Assembly: GCA_964572225.1 (NCBI GenBank)
Contig: CAZNFR010000034.1
Coordinates: 1 to 33,245, forward strand
Source of the DNA: CAZNFR01 sp964572225
GTDB lineage: Bacteria > Bacteroidota > Bacteroidia > Bacteroidales > GCA-2748055
Direction: 5' to 3'
Length of the DNA: 33,245 nt
The position numbers and the translations under genes are program-made. Numbering within the stretch: the first letter of the stretch is position 1; each line of letters begins with the position of its first letter. The notes beneath the pieces are model-generated. The model ran no database searches. It saw only the letters and a program-made list of their open reading frames with translations, and was not told the DNA's origin. Below are positions 15,656 through 23,724 of this stretch, in pieces.

Positions 15656-17095
15656 ATGGCAGGCTTTATTTCCCAGGTAAAATCCTATCCCCGTACTTTC
15701 TGGTCGGCAAATATTCTTGAACTATTTGAACGCTGGGGATATTATGGAATTTTTAATCTTCTCGCTCTCTATCTGACCAACTCGCCGGAATCCGGAGCCC
15801 TGGGTTTTACCCAGGTTGAAAAGGGACTGATCATGGGGATCGTGAATGCCATCCTCTATTTCCTTCCGGTGATCACCGGTGCCATTGCCGATAAATACGG
15901 GTACCGCAATGTTCTTATCCTCTCGTTCATCATTATGTCGAGCGGGTATTTCCTGATGGGGATCGTTTCCTCATTTTCGGCGGTTTTTATTACCTTTTTC
16001 TATGCGGCCATCGGAGCGGCATTGTTCAAACCCGTGATCTCGGCGACCATCGCCAAGACCACAAACGAAAAAAATTCTTCCCTGGGATTTGGTATTTTTT
16101 ATATGATGATCAACATCGGCGGACTGATAGGTCCGGTCCTGGCATCCGAACTTAGGGAAACGAACTGGATGAACATCTTCATCATGTCGTCGGCTGCCAT
16201 TTTCATAAACCTGTTAATTACCCTGTTCTTTTTCCGGGAACCCGAGAGAGAACCCAACAAAGATCCCCTGGGGAAAAGCCTCAGAATCATCTTTCATAAC
16301 ATTTTCACGGTCCTGAAAGACCTGAGATTCAGCCTCTTTCTTCTGATCGTGATCGGTGCCTGGACCGTTTTCTGGCAATTCTTTTACAGTCTGCCGGTAT
16401 ACATCGACCAGTGGGTGCAAACTTCCCTTCTTTTTGATGCCCTCTACCGCTTATCGCCCGGATTGGCAAATGCCATTGGTACTGCCGACGGGATTATTCT
16501 GGCCGAAAAGCTGATCACACTCGATGCCTTTTTTATCGTCCTTTTCCAGATCGTGGTCAGCAGCCTGGTCGCTAAATTCCGGCCCCTTCACTCGATGACC
16601 GGCGGGATTCTTCTGAATACCCTCGGACTTACCCTGGCTGTGCTGACGCGGAATCCCTTCTTCCTGGTATTCTCCATCTTTATTTTCTCCATTGGAGAAA
16701 TGAGCTACTCTCCCAAGATCCTGGAATATATCGGAAGGATTGCTCCCCGTGATAAGTCGGCCCTCTACATGGGAACGCAGTTTCTGCCCATTGCCATTGG
16801 CAATTTTATCGGGGGATTTATTTCCGGGAACGTTTATCAGAATCTATCCGATAAGGTAAAATTTGCCTACGTGTATATCCCCGCACATGCCAAAGGGGCC
16901 GAGTTAACCAATACTGAAATTTACGAGCTGGCTATGGCCAACATGGATATGGATATGGAACAGCTTACGGAATTTCTCTGGCAGCAAAACGAACCCTGGC
17001 AATTCGGATACGTCCTTGCCGCCATGGGTATGCTCACGGTTCTGAGCCTTTTACTCTACGATCATTTTACTGCAGCCCCCAAAACCCAGGACTGA
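15656..17095 (+). CDS. POT-family (PTR2) proton-coupled oligopeptide transporter
   Basis: The 479-aa protein is a major facilitator of the peptide transporter family, expected to import di- or tripeptides with protons. The first helix carries ELFERWGYYG (E22, E25, R26), the ExxERFxYYG signature that couples protons in this family. The PTR2 block with the MFS loop appears as GAIADKYGYRNVL. The remainder is hydrophobic with 12 or more helices, plus a longer extramembrane stretch near 415-450 (YIPAHAKGAEL to EQLTEFLWQQNEPW). It is 14 nt behind tpx. Peptide transport would fit with the M20 dipeptidase in the same window, but they are not linked in one operon. Confidence 0.9.
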   Translation: MAGFISQVKSYPRTFWSANILELFERWGYYGIFNLLALYLTNSPESGALGFTQVEKGLIMGIVNAILYFLPVITGAIADKYGYRNVLILSFIIMSSGYFLMGIVSSFSAVFITFFYAAIGAALFKPVISATIAKTTNEKNSSLGFGIFYMMINIGGLIGPVLASELRETNWMNIFIMSSAAIFINLLITLFFFREPEREPNKDPLGKSLRIIFHNIFTVLKDLRFSLFLLIVIGAWTVFWQFFYSLPVYIDQWVQTSLLFDALYRLSPGLANAIGTADGIILAEKLITLDAFFIVLFQIVVSSLVAKFRPLHSMTGGILLNTLGLTLAVLTRNPFFLVFSIFIFSIGEMSYSPKILEYIGRIAPRDKSALYMGTQFLPIAIGNFIGGFISGNVYQNLSDKVKFAYVYIPAHAKGAELTNTEIYELAMANMDMDMEQLTEFLWQQNEPWQFGYVLAAMGMLTVLSLLLYDHFTAAPKTQD

Positions 17096-18199
17096 TTATT
17101 TCCGGTGGTACCTGGCAAAAACATGGAAAAAGGCCTGGTACCCGTGCTCATTTCCCGCATAAGGCTCTTCCTCCAGGTATTTTTCCTCAGAGGAAAGCGG
17201 ACCGGGTCCCTCGCAGGTATTCAAAATTTCCCCCTCTGCAGTTACAAAAAGCTTCATGGCACGGGTTACCGATTCAATCATGCTGAGCACTTCTTTCCGG
17301 TTGGCCTCCGGGATAAAGCCGTCCCTGAGGGCCATGGCGGCATAACCGGCAATCATTCCGCTACCGCTTGTTTCAGGATAGGTCTCTGCCGGATCACGGT
17401 TTAGAAGGACCGGCCAGAGTTCGCCTTTGGGTCGGACCTTTAAAAGAGACATTAGGGTTTCTTCCATGAGACTTTGCAACTCAAGCTGCCACCTGGAACC
17501 TTTGGGCAGAACCCTGAGCGATAATACCATTCCCCTCATAAGCCATCCATGGCCCCGGCTCCAGGCACCCGGCGAAATTTCCAGGGGCGTGGGCAGCCAG
17601 CCCCTTCCCTGACTCCATAATCCGGTTTCAGGATCCCGGAGAATCCGGGCATGAATATAAAACTGATCCACGCATTCCCGATAGAATAAGGTATCTCCGG
17701 TGATGTACCCGGCCCTTGCCATCCTCAGTGAATATTCCTGTATAAAATCGATTAACAGGCAGGGATGCTCATGCCGGGGATCATAAAAATACACGGCTCC
17801 TTCCGGTGAACGGGTCAGTTCAGAATACATTTGTCCCGTACTGTGAGCAAATCCGGGCAACCAGGCCGAATCACCGGTGGTCTCAAAAAGGGGAAAGGCC
17901 AGACTGCAGAATGGTTCCAAGCGGTAATCAAGGGTATCGCCCGCCCGATAACCCCTCTTTTCCATTACCTCAAGCACTTTTTGGACTCCTGTTGAGCCAG
18001 GATCCTTTCCTTCGGATTCCAATAAAGCCTCAAAACTGAGATTCAGGGTATAATTTCCCCAGACATCCGGGACATCCTGGAAAAAATTATGCTTCTCAAA
18101 CCAAAAATTGCGTACTCGTTCGGATAATTCAAGGTATTCAGACCTTTCTCTGCAACCCCCGAAAAGAGACAAAAACAGTGTCAATATGATTATTCTCAT
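17096..18199 (-). CDS. GH105-like lipoprotein (unsaturated glucuronyl/galacturonyl hydrolase type)
   Basis: The 367-aa product has a lipoprotein signal ending in LFGGC (C16). The body looks like an alpha6/alpha6-barrel hydrolase of the GH105/GH88 type: HPCLLIDFIQEYSL with a candidate catalytic D151, WSQGRGWLPTP, and the hallmark WSRGHGWLMRGM (213-224). Enzymes of this type remove the unsaturated uronic sugar left by polysaccharide lyases. The gene stands alone, without SusC/SusD or a lyase, so it is not part of a visible polysaccharide locus. I chose the ATG at 18199 over a TTG two codons upstream. A TACATTTG element ends only 3 nt before this ATG, which suggests a leaderless transcript. Confidence 0.8.
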   Translation of the reverse strand: MRIIILTLFLSLFGGCRERSEYLELSERVRNFWFEKHNFFQDVPDVWGNYTLNLSFEALLESEGKDPGSTGVQKVLEVMEKRGYRAGDTLDYRLEPFCSLAFPLFETTGDSAWLPGFAHSTGQMYSELTRSPEGAVYFYDPRHEHPCLLIDFIQEYSLRMARAGYITGDTLFYRECVDQFYIHARILRDPETGLWSQGRGWLPTPLEISPGAWSRGHGWLMRGMVLSLRVLPKGSRWQLELQSLMEETLMSLLKVRPKGELWPVLLNRDPAETYPETSGSGMIAGYAAMALRDGFIPEANRKEVLSMIESVTRAMKLFVTAEGEILNTCEGPGPLSSEEKYLEEEPYAGNEHGYQAFFHVFARYHRK

Positions 18200-18202
18200 G
18201 CC

Positions 18203-18210
18203 CAAATGTA
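18203..18210 (-). promoter_or_regulatory. Possible -7 element (TACATTTG) abutting the GH105-like start
   Basis: The minus strand reads TACATTTG, a TAnnTTTG match, 3 nt before the ATG. Transcription would then begin on or near the start codon. No -33 TTG at normal spacing is visible. Confidence 0.4.
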
Positions 18211-18333
18211 AAAATTATTAATTACTTGCAGAGGTTATTGTGAAATTAATAACAATAAATTTCAAAGACTTGTCCTGCTGATATTTGACTCTTTGCCTCC
18301 CGGTTCATCTTCTACCGGAAAAGGGAATAAAAA

Positions 18334-18377
18334 CCAGGGATACTTGAGCAGAAAAGAATTTTTCTTTTCATCCCTGG
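18334..18377. other. Two-part hairpin in the gap before the V-ATPase operon
   Basis: CCAGGGAT (18334-18341) pairs perfectly with ATCCCTGG (18370-18377). Inside it GAAAAGAA (18351-18358) pairs with TTCTTTTC (18362-18369) over a TTT loop. The two 8-bp stems are joined by a 9-nt bulge on the left side only. It lies upstream of the V-ATPase promoter, in the gap shared with the divergent GH105-like gene. It does not look like a standard terminator for either, since no gene runs into it. Its function is unknown. Confidence 0.6.
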
Positions 18378-18418
18378 GAAGTGACAGGCGGATGGGGCAT
18401 TTTTTAACGGATAATAAT

Positions 18419-18448
18419 TTGTTATTTGAATAACAAGTCCTATTTTTG
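18419..18448 (+). promoter_or_regulatory. Promoter of the V-ATPase operon with overlapping palindrome
   Basis: TTG at 18419-18421 and TATTTTTG at 18441-18448 are separated by 19 nt, matching the Bacteroidota TTG-N19-21-TAnnTTTG promoter. This is the best promoter match in the window. Transcription would start near 18455, leaving a leader of about 40 nt before the subunit E ATG. A perfect palindrome, TTGTTATT-TG-AATAACAA at 18419-18436, covers the -33 element and could be a repressor or activator site. Confidence 0.75.
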
Positions 18449-18496
18449 TGCTCCTTTCAAAAAAAACGGATATTTGATTTTTTAAAACATACGAAC

Positions 18497-19114
18497 ATGG
18501 AAGATAAACTTCAGCAATTAACCGAAAAGATCTATAATGAGGGCGTTTCAAAAGCGAAAAAAGAATCCGACCATATCCTGGAGGATGCTAAGATCAAAGC
18601 TGAAGAAATGATCAACGATGCAAAGGAAAAGGCTGAAAAAATCCTGTCAGACGCCAGAAAAAAAGCGGAAGACCAGAAAAATGCCATGACCAATGATCTC
18701 AAATTGAGCTCGCGTCAGGCCATTGAGGCCCTGAAACAGGAAATCTCTGAAAATCTGCTTTCTCAGGGAATTCAGGATGCGACTCAAAATGTATTCAATG
18801 ACAAAGAAATGATCGCGAAGATCATCCTTCTGATGGCCGAAAAATGGGATCCAAATCAGGACCGCCTGGATTTGGCCGTCACCATGCCCGAAAATCTGGA
18901 GAAAGACTTTCTTGAATTCATTGAAAAGGAAATCCGCACAAACCTCGACAAAGGGGTGAAAATTCAGTTCAGCGAAAAGCTTCATAAGGGATTTGAGATC
19001 GGCCCCGGCGACCATTCTTACAAGATCAGCTTTTCTGAAGAAGACTTCGATACATTCATCAAAATGTACATGAGTCCGAAACTGAATAACTTCCTTTTCA
19101 ATACTCAAAAATAA
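18497..19114 (+). CDS. ntpE: V-type ATPase subunit E (peripheral stalk)
   Basis: From the ATG at 18497 the product is 205 aa. Residues about 5-75 form a highly charged helix rich in Lys, Glu and Ala (KIKAEEMINDAKEKAEKILSD), as in the coiled-coil stalk part of subunit E. A mixed C-terminal domain follows that would sit on the catalytic head. An upstream TTG gives a longer frame from 18446, but that start overlaps the promoter -7 element, so I reject it. This is the first gene of the operon. Its stop overlaps the next start by one base (TAATG). No separate subunit G partner for this helix is recognisable in the operon. Confidence 0.9.
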   Translation: MEDKLQQLTEKIYNEGVSKAKKESDHILEDAKIKAEEMINDAKEKAEKILSDARKKAEDQKNAMTNDLKLSSRQAIEALKQEISENLLSQGIQDATQNVFNDKEMIAKIILLMAEKWDPNQDRLDLAVTMPENLEKDFLEFIEKEIRTNLDKGVKIQFSEKLHKGFEIGPGDHSYKISFSEEDFDTFIKMYMSPKLNNFLFNTQK

Positions 19115-19983
19115 TGCGTATCGCAGGACAATATCACTATCTTATTGCAGGTCTACCGGAAATCAGTCTTGAAGATGCCCAGTATGAGAAAAGTCTGCTG
19201 GCCTTCAAGGAATTTCTGCAGGAACAGGTGCAGCCGGATGAATTTGACCTCGTCCGCCAGCTATTCCTGTCAAAAGATCATGAAAACCTGATTTCCTTCC
19301 TGTACGATGAGAACCCTGTCTACACCGAACTGGCGAATTACCCCGGAAGCATTTTCGAGGAAGAACTGGAAAGGCTGGATTCCATTCTGCCGGAAAAACC
19401 GGAACTTCCCGATTACATGATCGAACTGATCCGGAAGGTGAAAATAGAAAAGGAAGTGGTTTCGAGAAAAGAAGCTGAGCTTTTCCTGCTTAAAGGGTTT
19501 TATTCCCACGTTCTTCCACACTCAAACCCATTTCTTAATCAGTGGTTTGAGTTTGAACTGAATACCAGTAATATTATCGCCGCCTACGTAGCACGAAAGC
19601 ATAATAAGGACCCGGAAACAGAGATCCTGGAAGTGAATTCCCTGGCCTCGGTCCTTGCAAGTCCGGGCAAACTGCCGGATCTTCGAATGATCATGGATGT
19701 GGATTACATCTCTGAAGCTCAGCGTATTGCTGAGATCGAAGATTTTAAAGAGAGGGAGAAAGCCCTGGATCGTTTCCGTTGGAGCTACCTCGACGAGCTG
19801 AGTCTCTTTCATTATTTCGAGGTCGAAACCGTGATCACCTATCTTTTAAAGCTCATGATGATCTTTCGCTGGAAAGAACTGGATGGCAATGAAGGAAAAA
19901 AGATTTACGACCAGATGCTCAGAAATTTTAAAAAATCATTTGTCCTGCCGGACGATTACAGTATTATAAAAAAACAACGCTGA
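19114..19983 (+). CDS. DUF2764 protein of the V-ATPase operon
   Basis: The 289-aa protein matches DUF2764, a family found between subunits E and A in V-ATPase operons of Bacteroidota, with hypothetical proteins at the same position in spirochaetes and Chlamydiae. It is predicted to be almost entirely helical and soluble. It starts MRIAGQYHYLIAGLPEISLED and contains acidic, helix-rich segments. Because the operon has no recognisable subunit C, and subunit C is also an all-helical protein that couples the head to the membrane ring, I infer this protein fills that role. That is not shown by the sequence itself. It overlaps ntpE by one base and is followed by ntpA after 3 nt. Confidence 0.88.
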   Translation: MRIAGQYHYLIAGLPEISLEDAQYEKSLLAFKEFLQEQVQPDEFDLVRQLFLSKDHENLISFLYDENPVYTELANYPGSIFEEELERLDSILPEKPELPDYMIELIRKVKIEKEVVSRKEAELFLLKGFYSHVLPHSNPFLNQWFEFELNTSNIIAAYVARKHNKDPETEILEVNSLASVLASPGKLPDLRMIMDVDYISEAQRIAEIEDFKEREKALDRFRWSYLDELSLFHYFEVETVITYLLKLMMIFRWKELDGNEGKKIYDQMLRNFKKSFVLPDDYSIIKKQR

Positions 19984-19986
19984 TAT

Positions 19987-21741
19987 ATGCAAAGTAAAGG
20001 TAAAGTTCAAGGCATCATCGCCAACCTGGTAATGGTTGAAATTGAGGGAAACGTAGCCCAGAACGAGATCTGTATGATCAAGCACGAGGATACCCGCCTC
20101 ATGGCCGAGGTTATTAAAGTTAACGGAAGCCTGGCCTATATTCAGGTTTTTGAATCTACCCGCGGACTCAAGATTGGTTCGGAGGTGGAATTCATGGGGA
20201 ATATGCTCGAGGTAACTCTGGGACCCGGACTCCTGAAAAAGAATTTCGACGGACTCCAGAACGATCTGGATAAGATGGAAGGGGTATTCCTGAACCGGGG
20301 TGAATACAACAACCCCCTCGAAGAAGGCTCTGAGTGGGATTTCACTCCCCTGGCCAAAGAAGGGGAACTGGTTCATGCAGGCGACTGGCTCGGTCAGGTA
20401 AAAGAAAACTGGGTAGACCACAAGATTATGGTTCCTTTTAAATTCGAAGGTACCTACACCATCAAATCGGTGGTGAAAGAAGGGAAATATAAACTCGAAG
20501 ATACCATCGCAGTGCTTGTGGACCAGGCTTCAGGTCAGGAACATAAGGTAAATATGATCCAGAAATGGCCGGTAAAACTGGCTGTGAGGGCTTACCAGCA
20601 CAAACCCCGTCCTTTCAAAATTATGGAAACCGGAGTAAGGGTTATAGATACCCTGAATCCCATAACAGAGGGTGGTACCGGATTCATTCCCGGTCCTTTC
20701 GGCTGCGGAAAAACCGTTCTTCAGCATGCCCTGGCAAAACAGGCCGATGCCGATATCGTGATTGTAGCAGCCTGTGGGGAACGGGCCAACGAGGTGGTGG
20801 AGATCTTTAAGGAATTCCCACACCTGGAAGATACCCGTACCGGACGTACCCTGAGTGAACGTACTACCATTATTGCAAATACATCAAACATGCCGGTTGC
20901 TGCAAGGGAAGCCTCGGTATACACCGCGATGACCCTGGCCGAGTATTACCGTAGCATGGGTCTGAAGGTCCTCCTTCTGGCCGACTCTACTTCCCGCTGG
21001 GCTCAGGCACTCCGGGAAATGTCAAACCGTATGGAGGAACTGCCGGGTCCCGATGCCTTCCCCATGGACCTTCCGGCCATCATCTCCAATTTCTATTCCA
21101 GGGCTGGTTACGTTCAGCTGAATAACGGCCATACCGGATCCATTACCTTTATTGGAACGGTATCCCCCGCCGGAGGTAACCTCAAGGAACCCGTGACCGA
21201 ATCGACCAAAAAAGCGGCCCGTTGTTTCTATTCACTCTCACAGCAGAGAGCCGACAGCAAAAGATATCCTGCGATCGACCCCATCGACAGTTATTCCAAA
21301 TACCTCGAATACGAAGAATTCCAGGAAAATCTCCAGGAGATCATGTCGCCCGAATGGCTAAACAGTGTGATCAAAACCAAAGACATCCTGCAAAGAGGCA
21401 AAGAAGCCCAGGAACAGATCAATATCCTTGGCGACGATGGCGTTCCCCTGGATTATCACCAAAGATTCTGGAAATCCGAACTGATCGATTTTGTTATCCT
21501 GCAACAGGACGCATTCGACAAGGTTGACCAGATCTCGCCCCTTGAAAGACAACAGTATATGTTGGGTAAAGTTTTAAATATTAACGATATACCTTTTAAA
21601 TTCGATTCTTTTGAAGAAGTGGGCTCCTATTTCAAGTCCCTTATCAATCAGCTTAAACAAATGAACTACTCGGAATACAAAACCGACAAGTTCAATGAAT
21701 ATGAAAAAGAACTTGAAGAGCTCATAAACGAAAGGAAATAA
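19987..21741 (+). CDS. ntpA: V-type ATPase catalytic subunit A
   Basis: Subunit A hydrolyses ATP in the head of the pump. The 584-aa length is typical. The P-loop GPFGCGKT is at residues 236-243. The non-homologous bulge unique to A subunits lies between about 115 and 190. LLLADSTSRWAQALREMS is the Walker B region, followed by RMEELPGPDAFPMDL. A C-terminal helical domain completes it. The gene lies 3 nt after the DUF2764 gene and 3 nt before ntpB. Confidence 0.98.
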   Translation: MQSKGKVQGIIANLVMVEIEGNVAQNEICMIKHEDTRLMAEVIKVNGSLAYIQVFESTRGLKIGSEVEFMGNMLEVTLGPGLLKKNFDGLQNDLDKMEGVFLNRGEYNNPLEEGSEWDFTPLAKEGELVHAGDWLGQVKENWVDHKIMVPFKFEGTYTIKSVVKEGKYKLEDTIAVLVDQASGQEHKVNMIQKWPVKLAVRAYQHKPRPFKIMETGVRVIDTLNPITEGGTGFIPGPFGCGKTVLQHALAKQADADIVIVAACGERANEVVEIFKEFPHLEDTRTGRTLSERTTIIANTSNMPVAAREASVYTAMTLAEYYRSMGLKVLLLADSTSRWAQALREMSNRMEELPGPDAFPMDLPAIISNFYSRAGYVQLNNGHTGSITFIGTVSPAGGNLKEPVTESTKKAARCFYSLSQQRADSKRYPAIDPIDSYSKYLEYEEFQENLQEIMSPEWLNSVIKTKDILQRGKEAQEQINILGDDGVPLDYHQRFWKSELIDFVILQQDAFDKVDQISPLERQQYMLGKVLNINDIPFKFDSFEEVGSYFKSLINQLKQMNYSEYKTDKFNEYEKELEELINERK

Positions 21742-21744
21742 ATT

Positions 21745-23100
21745 ATGGAAAAACAGGCATTTCATAAGATCTATACCAAGATATCCCAGATAACCAAGGC
21801 AACCTGCAGCCTGAAAGCCACCGGCGTGGGTTACGAAGAACTGGCCGTGATCCACGGTCGACTTGCTCAGGTGGTAAAGATTCTCGGCGACGAGGTTACC
21901 CTTCAGGTTTTTACCGGAACAGAAGGAATCCCTACCAATGCCGAGGTCATCTTTATGGGGAATCCCCCCACCCTGAGAATCGGAGACGACCTGGCAGGAC
22001 GTTTCCTGAATGCTTACGGGGAACCCATCGACAAGGGTCCGAAAATTACCGGTGAAGTGCGGGAGATCGGCGGACCTTCCGTGAACCCGGTAAGACGCGA
22101 ACAGCCTTCAGAAATAATCGCTACCGGTCTACCCGGCATCGATCTGAATAATACCCTGGTAACCGGACAAAAGATTCCGTTTTTTGCCGACCCCGACCAG
22201 CCCTATAACCAGGTGATGGCTTCCGTGGCCCTAAATGCCGAGGCCGATCGTATCCTGTTGGGAGGTATGGGACTCTTCAACGACGATTACCTATACTACC
22301 GTAAGGTTTTTGAAAATGCAGGTGCACTGGAAAAAATCGTAGCTTTTATCAATACCACCGATAATCCGCCGGTGGAAAGATTGCTGATTCCCGATATGAC
22401 GCTCACGGCAGCCGAGTATTTTGCCCACGAAAAAGGCGAAAAAGTGCTGGTACTGCTCACCGATATGACCCTTTTTGCCGATGCATTATCCATCGTATCG
22501 AACAGGATGGATCAGATCCCGTCCAAAGATAATATGCCCGGATCCCTTTATTCCGACCTGGCACGTATCTACGAGAAGGCCGTTCAGTTCCCCGATGGAG
22601 GCTCCATAACCATCATCGCGGTAACCAGTCTCTCCGGAGGAGATATCACCCACGCCATTCCCGATAACACCGGGTACATCACCGAAGGTCAGCTCTTCCT
22701 CAGAAGGGATACCGAGATCGGAAAGACCATTGTCGATCCCTTCCGTTCCCTCTCCAGGCTGAAGCAGCTCGTAATTGGAAAACAAACGCGTAAGGACCAT
22801 CCACAGGTTATGAACGCTGCCGTACGACTCTATGCCGATGCAGCCAACGCCAAAACCAAACTGGAAAACGGATTCGACCTGACCGATTACGACGAAAGAA
22901 CCCTGAAGTTTGCCAAAGATTATTCCGAGAGAATCCTCTCCATCGACGCCCGACTGAATATGGACGAGATTCTGGATAATACCTGGGAAATGTTCGAAGA
23001 GTACTTTAATAAGGCAGAGGTAGGTATCAAGGAAGAAATTGTGAAGGAATACTGGCCCGAAAAACACCGCAAAGATTCAGTTACCGAAACCGCAAACTGA
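21745..23100 (+). CDS. ntpB: V-type ATPase subunit B (non-catalytic)
   Basis: Subunit B alternates with A in the hexameric head and carries non-catalytic nucleotide sites. The 451-aa protein has no canonical P-loop, as expected. Typical B-subunit segments are visible: GRFLNAYGEPIDKGP, PSEIIATGLPGIDLNNTLVTGQKIP, LLTDMTLFADALSIVSNRMDQIPSKDNMPGSLYSDLARIYE (recognised in parts across residues about 235-275), ITEGQLFLRR and DPFRSLSRL. It starts 3 nt after ntpA and is followed by ntpD after 15 nt. Confidence 0.98.
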   Translation: MEKQAFHKIYTKISQITKATCSLKATGVGYEELAVIHGRLAQVVKILGDEVTLQVFTGTEGIPTNAEVIFMGNPPTLRIGDDLAGRFLNAYGEPIDKGPKITGEVREIGGPSVNPVRREQPSEIIATGLPGIDLNNTLVTGQKIPFFADPDQPYNQVMASVALNAEADRILLGGMGLFNDDYLYYRKVFENAGALEKIVAFINTTDNPPVERLLIPDMTLTAAEYFAHEKGEKVLVLLTDMTLFADALSIVSNRMDQIPSKDNMPGSLYSDLARIYEKAVQFPDGGSITIIAVTSLSGGDITHAIPDNTGYITEGQLFLRRDTEIGKTIVDPFRSLSRLKQLVIGKQTRKDHPQVMNAAVRLYADAANAKTKLENGFDLTDYDERTLKFAKDYSERILSIDARLNMDEILDNTWEMFEEYFNKAEVGIKEEIVKEYWPEKHRKDSVTETAN

Positions 23101-23115
23101 TGACCTACGCAGATT

Positions 23116-23724
23116 ATGGCAGTTAAATTTCAATATAACAAAACATCGCTTCAGCAACTCGATAAGCAGCTGAAAATAAGGGTCAGGGCCCTCCCTACCC
23201 TCAAGAGTAAGGAATCTGCACTGAGGATGGAAGTAAGAAAAGCCCTTGAACAGGTGCATGCCATCGAAAAAGAAATCGAGGAAGCAACCGCCGGATATCT
23301 TGACAAAACCCAGTTCTGGGCTGAATTCGATACCAGCTTGCTGAAAGTGAAAAAAATTAACCTTAAACCGGTAAAAATTGCCGGGATCAAAATCCCGGAA
23401 CTGGAATCGGTCGAATTCGACATAAAAGATTTTCCCCTTCTCAACCGGCCATTCTGGTTCCTGCAGGGAGTGGAAATTCTGAAGACCCTGGCTTCCCTGC
23501 TGATCAAAAAGGAGATCTGCCTGGAAAGACACCACCTCCTGGATCACGCCCGGAAGAAAACCACTCAGAAGGTTAACCTCTTTGAGAAAGTTCAGATCCC
23601 TGATTATAATAATGCAATCCGGAAGATTAAAAGATATCTGGAAGATGAGGAAAACCTCAATAAGTCGGCCCAGAAAATCGTGAAGCAAAGACAGGAAAAT
23701 GCAAGAAAGGAGGAAGCGGCATGA
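23116..23724 (+). CDS. ntpD: V-type ATPase subunit D (central stalk)
   Basis: Subunit D is the long coiled-coil rotor shaft inside the A3B3 head. The 202-aa protein starts with a conserved-looking KFQYNKTSLQQLDKQLKIRVRALPTLKSKE, has helical N- and C-terminal arms (about 5-65 and 125-195), and a middle beta segment. The very basic C-terminal helix (KIVKQRQENARKEEAA) is as expected. Its stop overlaps the ntpI start by four bases (ATGA), so translation is coupled. In other systems D binds a small F subunit, which is not visible here. Confidence 0.95.
   Translation: MAVKFQYNKTSLQQLDKQLKIRVRALPTLKSKESALRMEVRKALEQVHAIEKEIEEATAGYLDKTQFWAEFDTSLLKVKKINLKPVKIAGIKIPELESVEFDIKDFPLLNRPFWFLQGVEILKTLASLLIKKEICLERHHLLDHARKKTTQKVNLFEKVQIPDYNNAIRKIKRYLEDEENLNKSAQKIVKQRQENARKEEAA

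Noticed and set aside
17096..18199. Polysaccharide utilisation locus around the GH105-like gene
   Set aside because: No SusC/SusD pair, lyase or regulator is adjacent. The gene stands alone between a transporter and the V-ATPase.
18446..18496. Longer N-terminus of V-ATPase subunit E from 18446
   Set aside because: That start is a TTG that overlaps the -7 box of the promoter, so it could not be transcribed in full.
18312..18551. Minus-strand frame of 79 codons in the gap before ntpE
   Set aside because: It crosses the V-ATPase promoter, the palindrome and the ntpE start, and the product resembles no protein.
22486..23688. Two minus-strand frames of about 200 codons each
   Set aside because: They lie antisense to ntpB and ntpD, which are certain. 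Phe/Gly/Leu-rich products of this type are frame shadows.
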